The position numbers were made by a program, and so were the translations under genes. From Tistlia consotensis USBA 355 (GTDB taxonomy: Bacteria > Pseudomonadota > Alphaproteobacteria > Kiloniellales > DSM-21159), in the NCBI RefSeq assembly GCF_900177295.1, contig NZ_FWZX01000005.1, positions 289,269 to 324,970 on the forward strand: 35,702 nucleotides of DNA. Reading direction: 5' to 3'. Below are positions 19,087 to 27,780 of the stretch, piece after piece. Each line of letters starts with the position of its first letter. Positions within the stretch are counted from its first letter, which is position 1. The notes beneath the pieces are model-generated. The model was given only the letters and a program-made list of their open reading frames with translations, was not told the DNA's origin and ran no database searches.

Positions 19087-21756
19087 CTACATGCTCTCCA
19101 GGCGCGCCAGGGCGAGGCGCAGGCGGTCGCGGGTCGCGACCAGCTCGTCCCGCTTCTCGCGGTTCTCGGCGACGACCTCCTCGGGCGCCTTGGCCAGGAA
19201 CTGCTCGTTGCCGAGCTTGCCCTCGATCTTGGCGAGCTCCTTGTCGAGCTTGCCGATCTCCTTGTTCAGGCGCTGGCGCTCGGCGCCGACGTCGATCACC
19301 GCGCCGAGCGGCAGGCCGTAGGTCGCCTCCTCGACGACGAACTGCACGGCGTCCTTCGGCATCGGCTCCGTCGCGACGCGGACCTCCTTGAGCCGGGCGA
19401 GCCGGCGCAGCGGCTCGCCGAGCTCGCCGAGCCGCCGGTCGGTCTCCGGGCCGGCATCGCGGACCAGCAGCTGCAGCTCGGCGGCCGGCGGCACCGACAT
19501 CTCGGCGCGCAGCGAGCGGACCTGGGTGATCGTCTCGATCAGCCAGTCGATCTCGCGCATCGCCTCGGGGCTGTTCGGCAGCTCGTCCGGCATGCCCAGG
19601 CGGCTGGCCATGAGCAGGCGCTCGTCCGCCGCGGCGAAGGCCGGCCACAGCTCCTCGGTCAGGAAGGGCATGAAGGGATGCAGCACGCGCAGCAGGCGGT
19701 TCATGACGAAGGCGGCGGTCGCGCGCAGCTCGGCGGCCGCGGCCTCGTCGGCGCCGTTCAGCACCGGCTTGGCGAGCTCGATGTACCAGTCGCAGAAGAT
19801 GTTCCAGGTGAACTGGTAGAGCTGGGCCGCGGCGTCGTTGAGCCGGTAGGCGGCGACCGCCGAGGCGACCTCGCGCTCCAGGCTGGCCAGCTTCGAGACG
19901 ATCCAGCGGTCGACCGTCAGGCGGTTGGCCGCCGGGTCGTAGCCCTGCTTCAGGGCGACGCCGTTGATCTGGCAGAAGCGCGCCGCGTTCCACAGCTTGG
20001 TCGCGAAGTTGCGGTAGCCGGCGACCCGCTCGGGCGCCAGCTTGACGTCGCGGCCCGGCACCGCCAGCGAGGCCAGGGTGAAGCGCAGGGCGTCGGCGCC
20101 GTACTCGTCGATCAGCTCCAGGGGATCGATGATGTTCCCCTTCGACTTCGACATCTTCTGGCCGTACTGGTCGCGCACCAGGGCGTGGATGTAGACCGTG
20201 CGGAACGGCACCTCGCCCATGAAGTGCAGGCCCATCATCATCATCCGGGCGACCCAGAAGAAGATGATGTCGAAGCCGGTGACCAGCACGTCGCCCGGGT
20301 AGTAGCGCGCGAGGTCGCGCTCGACCCCGGCCTCCTCGCTCGGCCAGCCCAGGGTCGAGAAGGGCCAGAGCCCCGAGGAGAACCAGGTGTCGAGCACGTC
20401 CTCGTCGCGGGTCAGCGCGACGTCCTGGCCGTAGTGCGCGCGCGCCGCGGCCCGGGCGTCGGCCTCGTCCATCTCGACGAAGACCTGGCCGTCGGGGCCG
20501 TACCAGGCCGGGATCTGGTGGCCCCACCAGAGCTGGCGCGAGACGCACCAGGGCTGGATGTTGCGCATCCAGTCGAAGAAGACGTTCTCCCACTGCTTCG
20601 GCACGAAGACCGTGCGGCCCTGCTCGACCGCCTCGATGCAGGGCTGCGCCAGGGTCTTGGCGTCGACGTACCACTGGTCGGTCAGCCAGGGCTCGATGGC
20701 GACGCCCGAGCGGTCGCCGTGCGGCACCATGTGCAGGTGGTCGTCGATGCGCTCCAGCAGGCCCTCGGCCTCGAGGGCCGCGACCACCTTCCTGCGCGCC
20801 TCGTAGCGGTCGAGGCCCTGGTACTCGGCCGGCACCTGGTCGTTGAGCCGGGCCTGGGCGTCCAGGATGTTGATCATCTCCAGGCCGTGCCGGCGGCCGA
20901 CCTCGAAGTCGTTGAAGTCGTGGGCCGGCGTGATCTTGACCGCGCCCGAGCCGGTCTCGGGGTCGGCGTACTCGTCGGCGACGATCGGGATGCGCCGGCC
21001 GACCAGCGGCAGCACCGCGTGCCTGCCGATCAGGTCCTGGTAGCGCGGGTCGTCGGGATGCACCGCGACCGCGCTGTCGCCCAGCATCGTCTCGGGCCGG
21101 GTCGTCGCGACGACGATGAAGCGCCCCTGCTCGCCCTCGATCGGATAGCGGAAGTGCCAGAGATGTCCCTTGACCTCGGTCTGCTGGACCTCGAGGTCGG
21201 AGATCGCGGTCAGCAGCTTCGGGTCCCAGTTGACCAGGCGCTTGTCGCGGTAGATCAGGCCCTCGCGGTGCAGCCTCACGAAGACCAGGCGCACGGCGTG
21301 GGACAGGCCCTCGTCCATGGTGAAGCGCTCGCGCGCCCAGTCCGGCGAGGCGCCGAGCCGGCGCAGCTGGCGGTTGATCGTGCCGCCGGAGTGGGCCTTC
21401 CACTCCCAGACCTTCTCGACGAAGCGCTCGCGGCCCAGGTCGCGGCGACTGATGCCCTTCTCGGCGAGCTGGCGCTCGACGACCATCTGGGTCGCGATGC
21501 CGGCATGGTCGGAGCCCGGCTGCCAGAGCACGTCGCGGCCGCTCATGCGGTGCCAGCGGATCAGCACGTCCTGGATCGTGAAGGTCAGCGCGTGGCCCAT
21601 GTGCAGGCTGCCGGTGACGTTCGGCGGCGGCATCATGATCGTGTAGGGCCGGGCGTTTGACCCGGGGTCGCAGGCGAAGCGGCCGCTGTCCTCCCAGCGC
21701 TGGTACTGGCGGGCCTCAGCCTCCTGCGGACGGTAGGTCTTGTCGAGCTCGGCCAT
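19087..21756 (-). CDS. valS: Valyl-tRNA synthetase
   Basis: This 889-residue class I aminoacyl-tRNA synthetase charges tRNA-Val. The HIGH-type motif is at NVTGSLHMGHAL (about residues 46-57). The editing domain contains TTRPETMLGDSAVAVHPDD and the KMSKS loop is at GQKMSKSKGNIIDP (about 530). The anticodon-binding domain follows, and a C-terminal coiled-coil arm (about 815-889; RQRLNKEIGKLDKELAKIEG) is typical of ValS. ATG 21756 is chosen because AGGAG lies about 10 nt upstream and the first residues MAELDKTYRPQEAE fit the family. The frame continues upstream with no support. It follows popZ and tolC in the same direction. Confidence 0.97.
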   Translation of the reverse strand: MAELDKTYRPQEAEARQYQRWEDSGRFACDPGSNARPYTIMMPPPNVTGSLHMGHALTFTIQDVLIRWHRMSGRDVLWQPGSDHAGIATQMVVERQLAEKGISRRDLGRERFVEKVWEWKAHSGGTINRQLRRLGASPDWARERFTMDEGLSHAVRLVFVRLHREGLIYRDKRLVNWDPKLLTAISDLEVQQTEVKGHLWHFRYPIEGEQGRFIVVATTRPETMLGDSAVAVHPDDPRYQDLIGRHAVLPLVGRRIPIVADEYADPETGSGAVKITPAHDFNDFEVGRRHGLEMINILDAQARLNDQVPAEYQGLDRYEARRKVVAALEAEGLLERIDDHLHMVPHGDRSGVAIEPWLTDQWYVDAKTLAQPCIEAVEQGRTVFVPKQWENVFFDWMRNIQPWCVSRQLWWGHQIPAWYGPDGQVFVEMDEADARAAARAHYGQDVALTRDEDVLDTWFSSGLWPFSTLGWPSEEAGVERDLARYYPGDVLVTGFDIIFFWVARMMMMGLHFMGEVPFRTVYIHALVRDQYGQKMSKSKGNIIDPLELIDEYGADALRFTLASLAVPGRDVKLAPERVAGYRNFATKLWNAARFCQINGVALKQGYDPAANRLTVDRWIVSKLASLEREVASAVAAYRLNDAAAQLYQFTWNIFCDWYIELAKPVLNGADEAAAAELRATAAFVMNRLLRVLHPFMPFLTEELWPAFAAADERLLMASRLGMPDELPNSPEAMREIDWLIETITQVRSLRAEMSVPPAAELQLLVRDAGPETDRRLGELGEPLRRLARLKEVRVATEPMPKDAVQFVVEEATYGLPLGAVIDVGAERQRLNKEIGKLDKELAKIEGKLGNEQFLAKAPEEVVAENREKRDELVATRDRLRLALARLESM

Positions 21757-21907
21757 CGCCGATCGGTCTCCTGGGCAGAACGGAATGCTGCGGCGCCGCC
21801 TCCCGGCAAGGCGGTCGCGGGCGCGCAACCATAATCACCGACGGCGCGATGTCCAGAGTCGGTAGAGATCGGGGATGCAGGACGGGGCCGGCGGACCGGC
21901 CCGGGGC

Positions 21908-22543
21908 TCAGTCGTCCTCGGCGCGGCGCGCCAGGCGGCGCACCTCGTCGCGCACGACGCGCTCGACCAGCTGCGGCAGGTTGTCTTCGAGCCAGGCCTG
22001 GAGATGCGGCTCCAGCAGGCGGGCGACGAAGGCCTCCAGGCTCTCGCCGCCGGTCGGCGCGCCGAGCCCGGGCGGGACCCGGCGGCGGCGCGTCATCTCG
22101 GAGAGGGCGGCGGTCGTCGCCGCGGCCGTCGAGGCGGAGACCAGCCCCTCGCGCAGCGCCCGGCCCATGCCGGTCTCCCGCACGGGCCCGGAGGCCGCTG
22201 CTTCCGCCTCGACCTCGAGCTCGGCGATCGCCGCCTCGGCCGCCACCGCCGCCGGCGCCGCGGCATCGCTCGGCTCGTTCTCGTCTGGCAGCGCGTCGGC
22301 CTCGTCGAGATCGAGCACCGTCTCGGGCTCTTCCGCGGGCTCTTCCTCAGGCTCCTCGTCCTGGACGGCATCCATCTCGGTCAGCTCGAGGACGTCGTCG
22401 TCCTCCTCCTCGACCTCTTCGGGAGGAGCAGCGGCAGCGGCGGCGGGCTTGCCTTCCTCGGCGTCCTCCTCGGAGATGATCCGGCGGATCGACGCCAGGA
22501 TCTCCTCCATCGACGGTTCGCTCTGGCCCTGATTGTCGCTCAT
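21908..22543 (-). CDS. popZ: Polar organizing protein PopZ-like (DUF2497)
   Basis: This 211-residue acidic protein has the three-part PopZ plan. The conserved N-terminal helix is EPSMEEILASIRRIISEED (residues 9-27). A long Glu/Asp/Ala/Pro-rich disordered middle spans about 28-150. The C-terminal helical oligomerisation region contains LEAFVARLLEPHLQAWLEDN and LPQLVERVVRDEVRRL. In Caulobacter and relatives PopZ forms a polar matrix that anchors ParB-parS and recruits cell-cycle kinases. The assignment rests on both conserved ends and on the order tolC-popZ-valS seen in many alphaproteobacteria. The middle is shorter in Pro than in some relatives, which vary widely. Confidence 0.85.
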   Translation of the reverse strand: MSDNQGQSEPSMEEILASIRRIISEEDAEEGKPAAAAAAPPEEVEEEDDDVLELTEMDAVQDEEPEEEPAEEPETVLDLDEADALPDENEPSDAAAPAAVAAEAAIAELEVEAEAAASGPVRETGMGRALREGLVSASTAAATTAALSEMTRRRRVPPGLGAPTGGESLEAFVARLLEPHLQAWLEDNLPQLVERVVRDEVRRLARRAEDD

Positions 22544-22612
22544 GCAGCCGTCGCGTCCGGAACGCGCCTCAAGTTACGACTCGGTGACTGTCCGATGACT
22601 TGCGGCCTTAGC

Positions 22613-24034
22613 CTATTCACCGGGCGCACTCAAGCCAAACCACTTGTTGCGTACCGCCTGGTAGTCGTCCTCGGGATTGTAGATCTTCACCGGCAGGCCG
22701 AGTTCCTTCGCGTTGAGCCGGCCCTCGGCGGACAGCACCTGGAAGCCGGCGACGATCTCGTCCCGCTGCGCGCCGACCAGGCTGACCTTGGCATCGAGCA
22801 GCTCCTGCTCGGCGTTCAGCACGTCGAGCACGGTGCGCGCGCCGACCGCGTTCTCCTGGCGCACCCCTTCGAGGGCGATCTGCGCCGAGTCGACCTGGGC
22901 CTGGTAGGCCTGGGTCTGGGCACGGGCGGTCGACAGGGCCTGGAAGGCGGCGACCGCCGACTGCTCGGCGGAGCGCCGCGCCTCGTCGAGCTGCAGGCGA
23001 CGCTGGCTCAGCAGCTGCTTGGCCTCGCGCACCTGGCTGTAGACGGCCCCCTTCTGATAGAGCGGCACCGACAGCTCGGCGAGCAGGCTGCCGCTGTCGG
23101 TTCTGTAGTCGGGGAGGCTCGTCTCGGAAGTGTGGGTGAACTCGCCGACGAGATTGACGCTCGGCAGGAGCGCCCCGATGTTCTGCCGCACCGATCGGTC
23201 CGCAGCCTGCTGCGAGAAGCCGGCAGCGATCACGTCGGGGTTCTGCGACAGCGCGGCCGAGACCGTGTCGGCGCTGGTCGAGGGCATGCCCTGCAGCGGG
23301 CCCGGCGGACGCAGGGTGCCGGGCGCGGTGCCGATGACCTGCTGGTAGGTCGCCCGGCTGGATCGCAGGTTGCCTTCGGCCTGGACCCTGTCGGCCGTCG
23401 CGCGCGACAGGCGCGATTCCGACTGGGCGACGTCGGTCCGGGTGATCTCGCCGACCTGGAAGCGGTCGCGGCTGGCCTGGAGCTGTCGGGTCAGCACCTG
23501 CTCGTTGTTCAGATTGAGCTGCAGCACCGCCTCGTCACGCCAGACGTCCATGAAGGACGTGGCGGCGTCGAGCAGCACCGACTGCTCGGTCGAGGCCAGG
23601 CGAGCGCGCTGGGCATAGACCTCGAACTCCGCCCGCTTCGTGCCGGCCACGGTCTGGCCGCCCCGATAGAGCGGCTGCGTCACGGTCACGTCGGCCGAGA
23701 GCTCGTGGAGCGAATTGAAGTCGTCGGTTCCGGCCGCCCGGGTGGTGGGAGAGCTGGTGCGGGAGGTGCCCGGCCCGGCACCGACCGACACCGTGACGCT
23801 GGGGCGCCAGTTCGACAGCTCCTGCGGCACGCCTTCGTTGGTCGCACGCAGCTGGGCACGGGCGGCCGCGAGCGTCGGGTTGCTGTTGTAGGTCGTGGCC
23901 AGGGCGTCGAGCAGCGTCTCGGCCCGCAGCGGGCCGCTCCATGCCAGACCGCCGGCGAGAACCAGTCCGCCCAGCAACCCGGCCCTCAGCGTGGCGCCGG
24001 AGAGGCCGTGGACGATGCCGCGTCGCGCTACCAT
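22613..24034 (-). CDS. tolC: TolC-family outer-membrane channel protein
   Basis: This 473-residue trimeric outer-membrane efflux duct works with inner-membrane ABC or RND pumps and membrane-fusion proteins. A signal peptide ends near WSGPLRA (about residue 33). The mature start ETLLDALATTYNSNPTLAAA is typical. Two repeats of coiled-coil hairpin plus beta strands follow, including VTVTQPLYRGGQTVAGTKRA in the first half, and in the second half ELSVPLYQKGAVYSQVREAK and VGARTVLDVLNAEQELLDAK. No pump genes are adjacent. ATG 24034 begins the signal peptide; GGTGG lies about 7 nt upstream. The open frame extends to 24301 but this overlaps the preceding gene and looks like chance. Confidence 0.93.
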   Translation of the reverse strand: MVARRGIVHGLSGATLRAGLLGGLVLAGGLAWSGPLRAETLLDALATTYNSNPTLAAARAQLRATNEGVPQELSNWRPSVTVSVGAGPGTSRTSSPTTRAAGTDDFNSLHELSADVTVTQPLYRGGQTVAGTKRAEFEVYAQRARLASTEQSVLLDAATSFMDVWRDEAVLQLNLNNEQVLTRQLQASRDRFQVGEITRTDVAQSESRLSRATADRVQAEGNLRSSRATYQQVIGTAPGTLRPPGPLQGMPSTSADTVSAALSQNPDVIAAGFSQQAADRSVRQNIGALLPSVNLVGEFTHTSETSLPDYRTDSGSLLAELSVPLYQKGAVYSQVREAKQLLSQRRLQLDEARRSAEQSAVAAFQALSTARAQTQAYQAQVDSAQIALEGVRQENAVGARTVLDVLNAEQELLDAKVSLVGAQRDEIVAGFQVLSAEGRLNAKELGLPVKIYNPEDDYQAVRNKWFGLSAPGE

Positions 24035-24186
24035 TCGTGCCACCCGAGAACCTTCCGTGCCGTTCCTGTCGGGCCTGCGAGCAGCTCCCGCCATCGACCC
24101 GCTCCGTCTTTCAGATAGTTGCCGTGCGATCTTCGCCCACAATCCTTGACGATTCCTGTGCCTGATTCCGGGCGGACTTTCCAGCG

Positions 24187-24840
24187 CTAGAAGACGAAGC
24201 CTTCCTGGCGCTCGAAGCCGGGCAGCACCGGCGTCGAGCAGTCGAACAGCACGCGCTGGGAGACGGCGCCGCCGTCCTTGCGGGCCAGGACGGCACGGCA
24301 CAGGCCGGGCCGTTCGAGCAGCGGCGCGACCAGTCGGCCACCCTCGGCGAGCTGGTCGAGCAGCGCCGCCGGCAGCTCGGCGACCGCCGCCTCGACGACG
24401 ATCGCCTCGTAGGGTGCCTGGCGCGCGTAGCCCTGGGCCGGATCGCCGGTGACCACCACGGCATTGTCGACCTGCAGCTGGTCAAGGGTCGTCTCGGCCT
24501 GCTGGGCGAGCGCTCCGTCGGGCTCCAGCAGCACGACGCTGGCCGCCAGGCGGGCCAGCAGCGCCGTGCCGTAGCCGGTCGCGCCGGCGACGTCGAGCAC
24601 CGAGTCGGCCGGCTCGATGCCGGCCGCCTGGATCAGGCGCCCGAGCACCATCGGCTCCATCAGGTAGCGGCCGCCGCCGAGCGGCAGATCCTCGTCGACG
24701 TAAGCGAAGCCGCGCCGCGCCTCCGGCACGAAACGCTCGCGCGGCAAGGCTTCGAAGGCATCGAGCAGCGCCGCGTCGAACACCCGGTTGGTGCGCAGCT
24801 GGCTCTCGACCATGTTGAGGCGTGCGGTTGCGTAGTCCAC
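24187..24840 (-). CDS. Protein-L-isoaspartate O-methyltransferase family protein
   Basis: This 217-residue SAM-dependent methyltransferase belongs to the PCMT family, whose best-known members repair isoaspartyl residues. Family signatures are NMVESQLRTNRVFDAALLDA at the start, ALPRERFVPEARRGFAYVDE, and the SAM-binding loop VLDVAGATGYGTALLARLA. ADSVLDV precedes the loop and LLDQLAEGGRLVAPL lies in the later core. The loop reads AGATGYG rather than the classic GxGSGY. This is common in the alphaproteobacterial subgroup located upstream of tolC, so the exact substrate is uncertain. GTG 24840 is chosen because it gives the usual ~217 residues and has GAGAGGGG upstream. Confidence 0.85.
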   Translation of the reverse strand: MDYATARLNMVESQLRTNRVFDAALLDAFEALPRERFVPEARRGFAYVDEDLPLGGGRYLMEPMVLGRLIQAAGIEPADSVLDVAGATGYGTALLARLAASVVLLEPDGALAQQAETTLDQLQVDNAVVVTGDPAQGYARQAPYEAIVVEAAVAELPAALLDQLAEGGRLVAPLLERPGLCRAVLARKDGGAVSQRVLFDCSTPVLPGFERQEGFVF

Positions 24841-24953
24841 CCCGGCCCCTCTCTCCCGAACGTGTCGACGGCTCTCGCAGCAGGCGCCGCGACGCGTGGC
24901 GCGGCCGTCATCCTCTGGCCGCGTTATAGGCGCGGCAGCCGCCGCTGGCAACG

Positions 24954-25916
24954 TCACCGGATGTCGCTCGCCTCCGCCCCGTCCCCCGCTCCCTCCCCCG
25001 CCTCGCCCCCCGCCTCGCCCCCCTGGCCCACCGCCGCAAAGGCCGCGCGGAACCGCGCCGCCAGGGTCGCCGCGGCGACCGAGAGCGAGGCGCCCTCGCG
25101 CCGCAGCAGGCCGACGACCCGATCGACCTCGGGCTCGACCAGCGGCGTGCCGACCAGGCCGTGCGGCCGCATCAGCGCCATGCAGGAGGCCGGCACGGCG
25201 GTCAGGCCCTGGCCGCTGGCGATCAGGATCGCCGCCGTCGAGATCTGCTCGACCTCGAAGAGCGGCCGGATGCGGCGGCCCGAGGGCTCGAGCGCGGCAT
25301 CGACGGCGCGGCGCACCGAGGAGGCGCGGCTGAGCGCGATGAAGGGATGCCCGGCGAGGTCCGCCGCGGTCGCCCGCCCCGCCGCGGCGAGCGGATGGTC
25401 GGGGCGGTGCACGACCAGGAAGCGCTCGTGCAGCAGCGGCTCGAAGGCGAGGCCGGCGCGCTCCCGGGGCTCGACCGAGCAGCCGAAGTCGACGCGGCCG
25501 CTGCGCACCAGCTCGGCGACGCGCTCCGCGATGACGTCGAAGACCTCGATGTCGACGTTCGGATAGCGCGCCGTGAAGTCGGGCGCGACGCGCGGCAGCA
25601 GGCCGACGGCGACGCTCGGCAGCACCGCCAGCGAGACCCGGCCACGCTCCATGCGGAACAGGCTGCGGATGTCGTCGAAGGCGGCGTGCCAGTCCTCGAC
25701 CAGGCGCGCCGCCACCGGCCGGAACTGGCGGCCCTCGCTGGTCAGCGCGACGCGGCGCGAGCTGCGGTCGAGCAGCCGGCCGCCGACCTCCTCCTCCAGC
25801 GCCTTGATCGAGAGCGAGAGCGCCGGTTGCGACAGGCCGATGCGACCGCTCGCCGCGACGAAGGAGCCGGTCTCGGCGACGGTCAGGAAGGCGCGGAGCT
25901 GCTGCAGGCTGGCCAC
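24954..25916 (-). CDS. LysR-family transcriptional regulator
   Basis: This 320-residue LTTR has the winged HTH at residues 1-60 (LQQLRAFLTVAETGSFVAAS, LSQPALSLSIKALEEEVGG). The effector-binding domain follows (GRVSLAVLPSVAVGLLPRVA and FLVVHRPDHPLAAA). A Gly/Glu/Ala-rich tail of about 20 residues closes the protein. The start is GTG 25916, with no strong ribosome site; the sequence there is VASLQQLRAFLTV, typical for LTTR N-termini. It is divergent from the AtuA-like/TRAP operon across 101 bp with a dyad. It therefore likely controls that operon and itself, with the inducer being a substrate of the operon. Its 3' end overlaps the start of the long frame upstream of the PCMT-like gene, but not the chosen start. 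Confidence 0.92.
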   Translation of the reverse strand: MASLQQLRAFLTVAETGSFVAASGRIGLSQPALSLSIKALEEEVGGRLLDRSSRRVALTSEGRQFRPVAARLVEDWHAAFDDIRSLFRMERGRVSLAVLPSVAVGLLPRVAPDFTARYPNVDIEVFDVIAERVAELVRSGRVDFGCSVEPRERAGLAFEPLLHERFLVVHRPDHPLAAAGRATAADLAGHPFIALSRASSVRRAVDAALEPSGRRIRPLFEVEQISTAAILIASGQGLTAVPASCMALMRPHGLVGTPLVEPEVDRVVGLLRREGASLSVAAATLAARFRAAFAAVGQGGEAGGEAGEGAGDGAEASDIR

Positions 25917-25920
25917 TGTA

Positions 25921-25963
25921 TTTGCCTAACTAATCGTTTCTTCGGTTCTTTAAATTAGACAAA
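25921..25963. promoter_or_regulatory. Putative LysR operator / divergent promoter region
   Basis: The 101-bp divergent gap is the AT-richest stretch of this region. TTTGCCTAA (25921-25929) and TTAGACAAA (25955-25963) form an inverted repeat with one mismatch. CTAAT (25930-25934) and ATTAG (25954-25958) are nested inside. The arms are about 34 bp apart centre to centre, wider than a single LTTR T-N11-A box, so this could be two sites. Confidence 0.4.
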
Positions 25964-26017
25964 ATCAATGGCCCTGTCCCACCCTGGCCGCCGCGGACAG
26001 CAGATGCCGGGACAGGC

Positions 26018-27409
26018 ATGACGGACAGCTTTCTCATCGGCTGCGGCGCCGGCTTCTCCGGCGACCGGACGGACGTGGCGGAGCCCCTGGTCGAGGCGCT
26101 GATCGCCGACGGCCGGCCGTCGGCCCTGTTCTTCGAGACGCTCGGCGAGCGCACCCTCGCCTTCGCGCAGATCCGGCGCAGCGACGACCCCGAGACCGGC
26201 TGCGAGCCCTTGCTGGAGGAGATCCTGGCGCCGGTGCTGGGCCGCTGCCTGGCCGCCGGCATCCCGATCGTCGGCAACTTCGGCGCGGCCAACCCGGGCG
26301 CCGCCGCGCGCCTGATCGCGCGGCTCGCGCTGGCGGCGGGACAGCCCGAGGCGCGCATCGCCACCGTGACCGGCGACGAGGTCTCCGGGCTGGCCGGCGA
26401 CCTCTCGGCGCTCGGCCTCGACGACCGCCTGGAGGGCGCGCGGCGCCTCGCCGCCAACGCCTATCTCGGCGCCCGGCCGATCGCGGAGGCGCTGGGTCGC
26501 GGCGCCCAGGTCGTGGTCACCGGCCGCTGCGCCGATCCGGCCCTCGCGCTCGGCCCGCTGGTCCACCACTTCGGCTGGTCCTGGGAGGACTGGGACCGCA
26601 TCGCCGCCGGCACCCTGGTCGGCCACCTGCTGGAATGCGGCTCGCAGGTCACCGGCGGCTACTTCGCCGATCCCGGCCGCAAGGAGGTGCCGGGCCTGGA
26701 GCGCCTCGGCTTCCCGATCGCCGAGGTCGCGGCCGACGGCAGCGCGGTGATCACCAAGCCGGCCGGGACCGGCGGGCTGGTCTCGCCGGCGACGGTCAAG
26801 GAGCAGCTGCTCTACGAGATCCACGACCCGGCCGCCTACCTGACCCCCGACGTCGTGCTCGACGTCACCGGAGTCGAGGTCGCGCAGGTCGGGCCCGACC
26901 GCGTCGCCGTCGCCGGGGCGCGCGGCCGGCCCCGCCCGGAGACCCTGAAGGTCACGGTCTCGGTCGACGGCGGCTGGATCGGCGAGGGCGAGATCTCCTA
27001 CGCCGGTCCCAACGCCGAGGCGCGCGCGCGCCTGGCGCTCGAGGTGCTGCGCAAGCGCTGCAGCGGCATCGCGCGCCTGCGCGGCGACCTGATCGGCGTC
27101 GGCAGCGTGTTCGGCGACGAGGGCGGGCGGTTCCTCGAAGGGCGCCGCGGCACGACCGAGGACCTGCGCGTGCGGATCGCCGTCGAGGACAGCGAGCGCA
27201 AGGCCGTCGAGCGCGCCCTGCGCGAGGTCGAGGCGCTGCTCTGCTGCGGCCCCGCGGCCGGCGGCGGGGCGCGCTCGGCGATCCGGCGGCGGGTCAACAC
27301 CTGGTCGGCCCTGGCGCCGCGCGAGCCGATCGAGGCCGCGGTCGAGGTCTCGGTCCGCACGGCGGACGATCCGGCCGGCGCGGCGCCGGCGGAGGCCAGC
27401 CATGTCTGA
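26018..27409 (+). CDS. AtuA-like protein (DUF1446, acyclic terpene utilization family)
   Basis: This 463-residue cytoplasmic protein matches the AtuA/DUF1446 family (PF07287). It begins LIGCGAGFSGDRTDVAEPLV and contains AGIPIVGNFGAANPGAAARL, VVVTGRCADPALALGPLV and ECGSQVTGGYFADPG. VSPATVKEQLLYEIHDPAAY lies in the middle. AtuA is needed for citronellol/geraniol catabolism in Pseudomonas, but its reaction is not firmly known and many relatives lie in other catabolic clusters. Here the companions are the AtuA ferredoxin-fold partner and a TAXI-TRAP importer rather than terpene-CoA carboxylases. A role in acid or hydroxyacid catabolism is therefore possible. ATG 26018 is preceded by CAGG. The last 8 bp overlap the next gene. 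Confidence 0.86.
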   Translation: MTDSFLIGCGAGFSGDRTDVAEPLVEALIADGRPSALFFETLGERTLAFAQIRRSDDPETGCEPLLEEILAPVLGRCLAAGIPIVGNFGAANPGAAARLIARLALAAGQPEARIATVTGDEVSGLAGDLSALGLDDRLEGARRLAANAYLGARPIAEALGRGAQVVVTGRCADPALALGPLVHHFGWSWEDWDRIAAGTLVGHLLECGSQVTGGYFADPGRKEVPGLERLGFPIAEVAADGSAVITKPAGTGGLVSPATVKEQLLYEIHDPAAYLTPDVVLDVTGVEVAQVGPDRVAVAGARGRPRPETLKVTVSVDGGWIGEGEISYAGPNAEARARLALEVLRKRCSGIARLRGDLIGVGSVFGDEGGRFLEGRRGTTEDLRVRIAVEDSERKAVERALREVEALLCCGPAAGGGARSAIRRRVNTWSALAPREPIEAAVEVSVRTADDPAGAAPAEASHV

Positions 27410-27779
27410 GACCATGACCGTCCGGCTGCACGAGCTGGCTCACGGCCGCGCCGGCGACAAGGGCGACCGGCTCAACGTCAGCGTGATCGCCTTCGACGCC
27501 GCCGACTATCCGCTGCTCGAGGCCCAGGTCACCGCCGAGCGCGTCGCCGCGCTCTTCGACGACCGCCGGCCCGGCCGGATCGTGCGCTACGCGCTGCCGC
27601 GCATCGCGGCCTTCAACTTCGTGCTCGACGGGGTGCTGGAGGGAGGGGTCAACCGGAGCCTCAACCTCGACAGCCACGGCAAGACGCTGTCCTACCGGAT
27701 CCTCGATCTGCCGATCGAGGTCCCGGCCGCACGTCTCGCCGCCATCCGGCAAGGCAAAGAAAGCAAAGGGGAGACGTGA
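27402..27779 (+). CDS. AtuA-associated ferredoxin-like-fold protein
   Basis: This 125-residue small partner is usually fused to or next to AtuA-like proteins. Signature segments are LHELAHGRAGDKGDRLNVSV, VIAFDAADYPLL and PGRIVRYALPRIAAFNFVL, followed by GGVNRSLNLDSHGKTLSYRI. The name refers to the predicted fold; no Cys cluster is present, so it is not an iron-sulfur ferredoxin. GGAGG lies 6 nt before ATG 27402, inside the end of the AtuA-like gene, so translation is probably coupled. The next gene starts 1 bp after its stop. Function: likely required with AtuA-like partner, reaction unknown. Confidence 0.86.
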   Translation: MSETMTVRLHELAHGRAGDKGDRLNVSVIAFDAADYPLLEAQVTAERVAALFDDRRPGRIVRYALPRIAAFNFVLDGVLEGGVNRSLNLDSHGKTLSYRILDLPIEVPAARLAAIRQGKESKGET

Positions 27780-27780
27780 G

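Noticed and set aside
19678-21660. Long plus-strand frame (660 codons) over valS
   Set aside because: Antisense shadow; KMSKS and HIGH motifs prove the minus strand.
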